Translations under genes and position numbers: made by a program
Notes under the pieces: generated by a model
Told to the model about the DNA's origin: nothing
The model's database searches: none
The model's input: only the letters and a program-made list of their open reading frames with translations
Part shown: positions 1 to 5,897 of the stretch, in pieces
How positions within the stretch are numbered: position 1 is the first letter of the stretch
Layout: the number at the start of each line of letters is the position of its first letter
DNA from: an uncultured Verrucomicrobiota bacterium
GTDB lineage: Bacteria > Verrucomicrobiota > Verrucomicrobiia > Opitutales > LL51
Length of the DNA stretch: 20,733 nucleotides
Reading direction: 5' to 3'
Assembly: GCA_947174645.1 (NCBI GenBank)
Contig: CAMWJR010000005.1
Span: 1-20,733, forward strand

Positions 1-302
1 GCTCTGGGAAAGTTTAAAATCTAGAAAATTACATCAATTGTTAATAGAAATACGTTTATTGACTTCCAGAAATCCGGTATCTTCAGGAATAACAGTTATA
101 CTCATCCAATTTCATGAGATTCACTGCTACTTTAGAATGATATTCGCGATTCATTATTGGAGCTCCTTAAAAATTTCCTCTATTTTGCATTCGTGGCACG
201 AAAATTGCTAAGTGAGTTGGTAGCGTGTTTCGGTGGATGCTCAGAAGGCACGCGCTGAAACGGCAACTGTTCTTTAACCATTTAATTAAAAGGAATTATA
301 TT
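1..302 (+). promoter_or_regulatory. Regulatory region upstream of dnaK (no gene seen)
   Basis: No convincing coding region is present in this AT-rich stretch. It holds a consensus -24/-12 promoter (listed separately), and upstream of that several short dyads that could be activator sites: CTCAT/ATGAG at 101-118, AATGA/TCATT around a central TCGCGA at 136-155, and the palindrome GGAGCTCC at 159-166. The predicted transcript leader (about 220-302) can pair GCGTG (223-227) with CACGC (249-253). I searched by eye for a CIRCE (HrcA) operator and saw none. Confidence 0.5.
194..209 (+). promoter_or_regulatory. Sigma-54 (RpoN) type -24/-12 promoter for dnaK
   Basis: The sequence TGGCACG-aaaa-TTGCT matches the RpoN consensus TGGCACG-N4-TTGCW at every fixed position. 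The invariant GG (195-196) and GC (207-208) are separated by the required 10 bases. Transcription would start near 220, leaving an untranslated leader of about 80 bases before the dnaK ATG at 303. Sigma-54 promoters need an upstream-bound AAA+ activator; dyads at 101-118 and 136-155 are candidate sites. No rpoN or activator gene lies in the window, so function is inferred from sequence only. Confidence 0.7.
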
Positions 303-2234
303 ATGTCAAAAGTTCTCGGTATCGATCTCGGTACCACAAATTCTTGTATGGCGGTTATGGAGGGAGGCCAGGCCGTCGTTATCCCTAATTCGGAGGGCGC
401 TCGTACAACCCCTTCGATCGTCGCCTTTACGAAAAATGGGGACCGCCTCGTCGGTCAGGCCGCAAAACGTCAGGCCGTTACAAACCCGCAAAATACCATC
501 TTCTCCGCAAAACGTCTCATCGGTCATAAGTATGAGGAAGTTCAGGAACTCGTTCATGATCTCCCTTATAAGGTCGTTCCCGGTAAGAATGGAGACGCCG
601 CAATCCAATGCCAGGTCGGCGGAAAAACCGAAATCTTTTCCCCTGAACAAATTTCCTCTATGGTCTTGGCTAAACTAAAGGCTGATGCAGAAGCTTACCT
701 CGGGGAGAAAATTACCCAGGCCGTCATTACCGTCCCGGCCTACTTTAATGATGCTCAACGACAGGCAACAAAAGATGCCGGTACCATCGCTGGCCTCGAG
801 GTATTGAGAATTATTAATGAGCCAACAGCCGCTTCTTTGGCGTACGGCCTGGAGAAAAGTGGCGAGAAAAAGATCGCGGTTTATGACCTCGGGGGTGGTA
901 CGTTTGATATCTCGATCCTCGAAATCGGTGATGGTGTGTTTGAGGTGAAGGCGACCAACGGCGATACCCTGCTCGGTGGTGATGACTGGGATCGTGCGAT
1001 TATCGATTGGCTCGCGGATAGCTTTAAGGCGGAGAATGGAATCGATCTCCGGACCGATCCGGTAGCCCATCAGCGTTTGAAAGAAGAGGCGGAAAAGGCT
1101 AAAATCGCCCTCTCGTCGGCACAACAAACCGACATTAACCTGCCCTTTATTACCGCCGATGCGTCGGGGCCGAAGCACCTTAACGTAACACTTACGCGGG
1201 CGCAATTAGAGAAAATCTGTGATGCACTTTATCAGCGGACGGTCCAGCCGTGTAAGAATTGTCTCCATGACGCCGGATTGAGCGCGAACGATATTGATGA
1301 ACTCGTGCTCGTTGGTGGTATGACACGTTCGCCGAAGGTCATTGAGACCGCGCATGATATTGCCGGTCGGGATCCTCACCAGGGCGTTAATCCGGATGAA
1401 GTCGTTGCTGTTGGTGCGGCAATCCAAGGAGGTGTCTTGAAGGGAGAAGTTACGGATGTTCTGTTACTCGATGTAACCCCGTTAACACTCGGGATTGAAA
1501 CCGCTGGGGGTGCGTCTACTCCGATGATTGAACGGAATACGACTATCCCGACGCAGAAGAGTCAGATCTTTTCGACTTATGCCGATAACCAGACGGCAGT
1601 CGATATCCATGTGCTCCAGGGAGAACGTCCGTTGGCATCTCAAAATAAGACATTGGGTATCTTCCGTTTGGATGGTATTCCGATCGCTCCCCGTGGTGTC
1701 CCGCAAATCGAAGTCACCTTCGATATCAATGCGAACGGTATTCTGAGTGTGACGGCTAAGGATCTCGGTAGCGGCAAAAACCAAAAGATTACCATTACCG
1801 GTGCATCGGGATTATCCGAAACGGAAGTCGAAAAGTTGCGTAAGGAAGCAGAACAGTTCGCAGAATCGGATAAACGTGAAAAGGAACGGATCGAGGTTCG
1901 TAATCAGCTCGATAGCCTCGTCTACCAGACCGAGAAGCAGCTCAAGGATACCGGTGATAAGCTCCAGGATTCCGACAAGCAAAAAATGGAGAATGCGATC
2001 GCGGAGGCCAAAAAGGTCTTTAAAGATAGTAACGCGTCGACTGATGCGATGAAGACTGCCGTCGATCAATTAACAAAAGTATTTCAGGATGTCGCCCAGG
2101 AACTGTATAAGAATGTACAGCCCAATCCTCAACCTCAGCCGGAGGCTGCACAGTCGTCTACCGCGGGCGGTCAGCAATCTTCTGACGGTGTCGTCGATGC
2201 CGATTTCGAGGTCGTCGATGATGATAAGAAGTAA
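303..2234 (+). CDS. dnaK: Molecular chaperone DnaK (Hsp70)
   Basis: A cytoplasmic ATP-dependent Hsp70 chaperone that binds exposed hydrophobic segments, working with DnaJ and GrpE (neither gene is in the window). The product is 643 aa, close to the E. coli length of 638. The nucleotide-binding domain opens with GIDLGTTNS (residues 6-14) and contains the phosphate-loop DLGGGTFD; the interdomain linker DVLLLDV is at about 385-391; the substrate-binding domain follows (DNQTAVDIHVLQGER), then a helical lid and a Gln/Pro/Ser-rich tail ending in the acidic DADFEVVDDD. I chose the ATG at 303 because the protein then starts MSKVLGIDLG and an AAAAGGA ribosome-binding site lies just upstream; an in-frame start at 225 would add 26 residues foreign to the family. 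It is followed immediately by the 18-codon ORF and then groES-groEL. Confidence 0.98.
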   Translation: MSKVLGIDLGTTNSCMAVMEGGQAVVIPNSEGARTTPSIVAFTKNGDRLVGQAAKRQAVTNPQNTIFSAKRLIGHKYEEVQELVHDLPYKVVPGKNGDAAIQCQVGGKTEIFSPEQISSMVLAKLKADAEAYLGEKITQAVITVPAYFNDAQRQATKDAGTIAGLEVLRIINEPTAASLAYGLEKSGEKKIAVYDLGGGTFDISILEIGDGVFEVKATNGDTLLGGDDWDRAIIDWLADSFKAENGIDLRTDPVAHQRLKEEAEKAKIALSSAQQTDINLPFITADASGPKHLNVTLTRAQLEKICDALYQRTVQPCKNCLHDAGLSANDIDELVLVGGMTRSPKVIETAHDIAGRDPHQGVNPDEVVAVGAAIQGGVLKGEVTDVLLLDVTPLTLGIETAGGASTPMIERNTTIPTQKSQIFSTYADNQTAVDIHVLQGERPLASQNKTLGIFRLDGIPIAPRGVPQIEVTFDINANGILSVTAKDLGSGKNQKITITGASGLSETEVEKLRKEAEQFAESDKREKERIEVRNQLDSLVYQTEKQLKDTGDKLQDSDKQKMENAIAEAKKVFKDSNASTDAMKTAVDQLTKVFQDVAQELYKNVQPNPQPQPEAAQSSTAGGQQSSDGVVDADFEVVDDDKK

Positions 2235-2254
2235 TTAAGGAAAGGAGGTATGTT

Positions 2255-2311
2255 ATGTTTGGACCCGGAGATAAACCCTGTCAGGGCGGTGGTTGTGGCT
2301 GTGGCAAGTAA
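2255..2311 (+). CDS. 18-aa Cys/Gly-rich micropeptide downstream of dnaK
   Basis: A very short ORF encodes MFGPGDKPCQGGGCGCGK. It starts 20 bases after the dnaK stop and has the best ribosome-binding site in the window, AAAGGAGGT at 2241-2249, five bases before the ATG at 2255; another ATG at 2250 abuts the Shine-Dalgarno and is an unlikely start. Three cysteines in a C-x4-C-x-C pattern, with six glycines and two lysines, suggest metal or redox chemistry, but I recognise no family. The motif loosely recalls the Cys-rich SEC-C tail of SecA without matching it. It sits in the same apparent transcript as dnaK and is followed by two hairpins. It could be a functional micropeptide, a leader peptide controlling groES-groEL, or a chance ORF; the strong ribosome-binding site argues against chance. 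Confidence 0.55.
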   Translation: MFGPGDKPCQGGGCGCGK

Positions 2312-2322
2312 CCCTATAGAGG

Positions 2323-2344
2323 GGATGAGATGAATATCTCGTCC
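2323..2344 (+). other. RNA hairpin after the micropeptide
   Basis: GGATGAGAT (2323-2331) can pair with ATCTCGTCC (2336-2344) over a four-base loop GAAT: nine pairs including one G-U wobble. There is no T-run after it, so it is more likely a structural or RNA-processing element between dnaK and groES than an intrinsic terminator. Confidence 0.5.
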
Positions 2345-2367
2345 TCAGAAATGACAATGACATTTAC

Positions 2368-2389
2368 CAGGGGATTTGTTCCCCTGTTT
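2368..2389 (+). terminator. Hairpin CAGGGGA/TCCCCTG, possible weak terminator before groES
   Basis: A perfect seven-pair stem CAGGGGA (2368-2374) and TCCCCTG (2380-2386) closes on the loop TTTGT and is followed by only three Ts. The stem is GC-rich enough to pause polymerase, but the tail is short, so partial termination or mRNA end-protection between dnaK and groES is more likely than full termination. Confidence 0.45.
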
Positions 2390-2493
2390 AGGTCCGTGAT
2401 ATGGCAAAGGTCTGATAGGAGAGATTTTTGTTGCATTGGGCCGAGTTTTTCAACCCTATCCTAATTCTTTTCCCATCTAAAAATTGAATTGTT

Positions 2494-2787
2494 ATGAGTA
2501 TTAATATCCAACCCTTAGGGGATCGTGTCCTCGTGAAGTTACTCGAGGAGAAGGAACAAGTGAAGGGCGGTATCATTATCCCCGATGCCGCGAAAGAGAA
2601 GTCACAAGAGGCAACCGTCGTTGCGGTCGGCCCCGGTAAGCGTGATGAGCATGGTCAACGTTTAGCGATGGATGTCGCCGTCGGTGATCACGTGCTGATT
2701 AGTAAATACGGTGGCACCGAGGTCAAACATAACGATGAGAAGTACACTCTCTTGCGACAAGATGACGTGTTAGCGATTTTTAAATAA
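2494..2787 (+). CDS. groES: Co-chaperonin GroES (Hsp10)
   Basis: The lid of the GroEL folding chamber, a heptameric cytoplasmic co-chaperonin. At 97 aa it equals the E. coli length. It begins with the family signature PLGDRVLVK and has the mobile loop with the hydrophobic KGGIIIPD segment that docks on GroEL apical domains; the C-terminal beta segment YTLLRQDDVLAI is also typical. It lies 24 bases before groEL, the usual groESL order. No clear Shine-Dalgarno is present: the leader before the ATG is AAAATTGAATTGTT. Promoter position is not clear; it may be read from dnaK or from its own promoter in 2387-2493. Confidence 0.97.
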   Translation: MSINIQPLGDRVLVKLLEEKEQVKGGIIIPDAAKEKSQEATVVAVGPGKRDEHGQRLAMDVAVGDHVLISKYGGTEVKHNDEKYTLLRQDDVLAIFK

Positions 2788-2811
2788 ACCCTTTAACATC
2801 ATTGATGATTT

Positions 2812-4440
2812 ATGGCAAAACAACTTATATTTGATGAACAAGCGCGGAAAAAAGTCCTCGAAGGTGTTTCAACACTCGCTAAGGCTGTTAAAGTTACCCT
2901 CGGACCCCGCGGACGTAATGTATTAATTGAAAAGAAATTCGGTGCACCTACGGTCACTAAAGATGGCGTTACAGTCGCAAAGGAAATCGAACTCAAAGAT
3001 TCATACGAGAATATCGGCGCCCAAATGGTTAAGGAAGTCGCTTCCAAAACCTCCGATAGTACCGGAGACGGAACCACAACCGCAACCGTCTTAGCCGAAG
3101 CAATCTATCGCGAAGGTCTGAGAAATGTCTCCGCCGGTGCGAATCCAATCGCCGTAAAACGTGGAATCGATAAAGCCGTCGAAGCCGTCGTCCAAGAACT
3201 CGCCCGGACTTCTAAAGAGGTCAAGACCTCCGAGGAAATCCGCCAGGTCGCTACGGTCTCCGCGAACTGGGATCAGGAAATCGGTCAAATTATCGCCGAT
3301 GCTATGGAACGTGTCGGTAAAGATGGCACCATTACCGTCGAAGAGGCGAAAACCATCGAAACTTCATTGGAAGTCGTCGAAGGGATGCAGTTCGATAAGG
3401 GCTACCTCAGTCCCTACTTCGTGACCGATCCCAATAATATGGAATGCGTTCTGGAAAACGCTTACATTCTCATCTACGAGAAAAAGATTAGCTCCCTGAA
3501 CGACCTCCTCCCACTCTTACAAACCGTTGCCCAACAGGGTAAACCACTCATGATTATCGCCGAAGATGTCGATGGTGAAGCCCTAGCAGCTCTCGTCGTC
3601 AACCGTCTCCGCGGTACCCTCAATGTCTGTGCGGTTAAGGCCCCTGGCTTTGGGGATCGTCGGAAAGCGATGATGGAAGATATCGCCATCCTCACCGGCG
3701 GCAAGTTTATCTCCGAAGATCTCGGCATTAAACTCGAAAACGTCAGCATCGATGATCTCGGTCGTGCCAAACGGATTACCGTTGGTAAAGATGATACCAC
3801 CATTGTCGAAGGGAGCGGTAGCCATGATGCCATCGAGGTCCGGATTGGCCAAATCCGTCACCAAATCGACGATGCCACCTCCGATTACGATCGCGAAAAA
3901 CTCCAGGAACGCCTCGCAAAGCTCGCGGGCGGCGTTGCGGTCATCCGTGTCGGTGCGACGACCGAACCCGAGATGAAGGAGAAAAAAGACCGCGTCGACG
4001 ATGCGCTTCATGCAACCCGTGCCGCTGTCGAAGAAGGCATTTCTGCCGGCGGTAGCGTTGCCCTTCTCCGTGCATCTTCCGTCATCGATAAGCTCGATAT
4101 TCCTTGCCCAGACGGTAAGATCGGTGCCCAAATCGTGAAACGTGCGATCGAAGCCCCCTTACGTCAGCTCTGTGAAAATGCCGGTGTCGAAGGCGGACTC
4201 ATTGTCCAAGAAGTGCTCAAGCTCGATGGCGCCAAAGGTTACAATGTCGCGACCGGAAAGTTTGAAGATCTCCTCTCCGCAGGTGTTGTCGACCCGACAA
4301 AGGTCAGCCGTACAGCACTACAAAATGCGGCCTCTGTCGCGAGCCTCCTCTTAACAACGGAATGCATCATCGCAGAACTTCCCGAAGAAAAACCCGCCGC
4401 TTGTGGCCACATGCCGAATCCCGGTATGGACATGATGTAA
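2812..4440 (+). CDS. groEL: Chaperonin GroEL (Hsp60)
   Basis: ATP-driven tetradecameric folding chamber partnered with the adjacent GroES. The 542-aa product is full length (E. coli 548). Visible landmarks are TLGPRGRNVLIEK near residue 30, the ATP-site GDGTTTATVLA with D86, the apical-domain substrate region around 190-370, and DDALHATRAA with the hydrolytic aspartate D397. The residue pattern SANWD around 150 and the tail ACGHMPNPGMDMM, in place of the usual GGM repeats, are lineage features that I associate with Verrucomicrobia-type GroELs. Like groES it lacks an obvious Shine-Dalgarno. Codons strongly favour C at third positions, as expected for a highly expressed gene. A strong terminator follows. 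Confidence 0.98.
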   Translation: MAKQLIFDEQARKKVLEGVSTLAKAVKVTLGPRGRNVLIEKKFGAPTVTKDGVTVAKEIELKDSYENIGAQMVKEVASKTSDSTGDGTTTATVLAEAIYREGLRNVSAGANPIAVKRGIDKAVEAVVQELARTSKEVKTSEEIRQVATVSANWDQEIGQIIADAMERVGKDGTITVEEAKTIETSLEVVEGMQFDKGYLSPYFVTDPNNMECVLENAYILIYEKKISSLNDLLPLLQTVAQQGKPLMIIAEDVDGEALAALVVNRLRGTLNVCAVKAPGFGDRRKAMMEDIAILTGGKFISEDLGIKLENVSIDDLGRAKRITVGKDDTTIVEGSGSHDAIEVRIGQIRHQIDDATSDYDREKLQERLAKLAGGVAVIRVGATTEPEMKEKKDRVDDALHATRAAVEEGISAGGSVALLRASSVIDKLDIPCPDGKIGAQIVKRAIEAPLRQLCENAGVEGGLIVQEVLKLDGAKGYNVATGKFEDLLSAGVVDPTKVSRTALQNAASVASLLLTTECIIAELPEEKPAACGHMPNPGMDMM

Positions 4441-4460
4441 GCGATTTTCTTTTCCCAATA

Positions 4461-4486
4461 AAAACCCTCTCCGGAGGGTTTTTTTA
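4461..4486 (+). terminator. Intrinsic terminator after groEL
   Basis: AAAACCCTC (4461-4469) pairs with GAGGGTTTT (4474-4482) over the loop TCCG, and the stem runs into a T-tract (4479-4485). It lies 20 bases after the groEL stop and separates the chaperone block from dnaB. Confidence 0.9.
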
Positions 4487-4529
4487 TTTGGAGAAAGATA
4501 AAAAAACTTGCCAAAAGCACGCTTCATGG

Positions 4530-5897
4530 ATGTCGTTAGCACTTGTGCCGACGCAGAAGATCACTCCCGCTCATACCCCTCCTTTCAGTACGGATTGTGA
4601 GCAGGCTCTGCTCGCGAGTTGCATCATCGATGGTGGCCAAGATAGTATCACAACCTGTATTCAGGAAAAAATCACCACAGAATCGTTTTATCTCCCCTCT
4701 CATCGTCTTATTTATCAAGCACTCCTCGATCTTTACGCCGAGAACACCGCTGCAAATGAACTCATTGTTGCCGAAAAACTCGCTGCAAAAGGTCTTTTAG
4801 AAAAAGTCGGCAGCTACGAGGCCATTAATAATATCGCAAGCCGTATCGATACGCCGACGCACCTCAAGTATTATGTCCAACGCGTCCGGGATCTTGAACT
4901 CATTCGGCGGATTGTTGATGTCGCGAATAAGAGTATTGAAAGCGCGTATGCCGGCGTTGACGATGTGGGACAATTCTTAGACGACGTCGAAAAGTCAATC
5001 TTTGCTGTCTCTGAAAACCGCGTTTCTGATTCGGCTAAACACGTCCAAGAGTCAATCGACCGCGCCGCGAATCTCGTCCAAAAGATGCTCCAACATAAGG
5101 GCGAATTAACCGGTGTTCCGTCGGGCTTTGTTGACTTAGATAAGCTGACGTTTGGGTTCCATCCGAGCGAAATGATTGTTCTAGCGGCACGGCCTTCGAT
5201 GGGAAAGACCAGCTTGGCGTTAAATATTGCTGAAAACGCTGCGCTAGCAAATACTCCCGTTCCGACCTTATTCTTTAGTCTGGAGATGTCTGCGGAACAG
5301 CTCGCAATGCGGTTAATTTGTAGCCGTGCCGGTATCGATACTGAAAAGCTCCGGAATGGGTTTGTGCCAAAATCTGAGTTAACGGCGCTTAGTGCTGCTG
5401 CGAGTGCGTTTAAAAAAGCCCCTCTCTGGATCGATGAATCTAGTAACCTCTCGGTTACCGAAATGCGTGCAAAGGCCCGACGGATGTATAATAAACACAA
5501 ACTCGGCCTGATTATTATCGATTATCTCCAATTACTCTCGAGCCCAGACCCACGGACCCCGCGAGAACAACAAATCGCTGAAATTTCCCGGGGCGTTAAA
5601 GCGATGGCCAAAGAGTTATCCCTCCCGGTAATTGTACTGAGTCAGCTGAACCGTGCTTCCGAAAAAGAAAATCGGGCCCCAAGATTATCCGATCTAAGAG
5701 AATCCGGATCAATCGAACAGGATGCGGATGTGGTGCTAATGCTCTCAAAACATCGCGAAGGTGAAGAGAATAACGAAGTTTCACTTGATCTTCTCGCGCG
5801 AGACCTCATTATCGCCAAACAGCGGAATGGCCCAACGGGAGTTGTGCCGCTTGTTTTTAGGAAAACTTTAACTCGATTTGAAAACTATGCCCAGTAA
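4530..5897 (+). CDS. dnaB: Replicative DNA helicase DnaB
   Basis: Hexameric 5'-3' helicase that unwinds DNA at the replication fork. The 455-aa product (E. coli 471) has an N-terminal domain (about 15-115, 'STDCEQALLASCI...LLEKVGSYEAINNIA'), a linker, and a RecA-type motor: Walker A RPSMGKTSL at 221-229, the conserved FFSLEMSAEQL, Walker B LIIIDYLQLL, and the C-terminal LSQLNRASE and DLRESGSIEQDADVV motifs. I chose ATG 4530 because it gives a normal-length N-terminus; the frame is open back to 4362, but that would overlap groEL and add unrelated residues. There is no recognisable Shine-Dalgarno. Its 3' end overlaps the start of bamA. Confidence 0.96.
   Translation: MSLALVPTQKITPAHTPPFSTDCEQALLASCIIDGGQDSITTCIQEKITTESFYLPSHRLIYQALLDLYAENTAANELIVAEKLAAKGLLEKVGSYEAINNIASRIDTPTHLKYYVQRVRDLELIRRIVDVANKSIESAYAGVDDVGQFLDDVEKSIFAVSENRVSDSAKHVQESIDRAANLVQKMLQHKGELTGVPSGFVDLDKLTFGFHPSEMIVLAARPSMGKTSLALNIAENAALANTPVPTLFFSLEMSAEQLAMRLICSRAGIDTEKLRNGFVPKSELTALSAAASAFKKAPLWIDESSNLSVTEMRAKARRMYNKHKLGLIIIDYLQLLSSPDPRTPREQQIAEISRGVKAMAKELSLPVIVLSQLNRASEKENRAPRLSDLRESGSIEQDADVVLMLSKHREGEENNEVSLDLLARDLIIAKQRNGPTGVVPLVFRKTLTRFENYAQ

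Noticed and set aside
210..302. CIRCE operator upstream of dnaK
   Set aside because: No TTAGCACTC-N9-GAGTGCTAA or close variant is visible here or before groES.
2255..2311. Micropeptide as a SEC-C (SecA tail) motif
   Set aside because: Cysteine spacing C-x4-C-x-C does not fit the C-x-C-x8-C-C/H pattern.
3583..4131. 182-aa open frame on the - strand inside groEL
   Set aside because: Antisense shadow of GroEL codon usage; it has no motif and no start signal.
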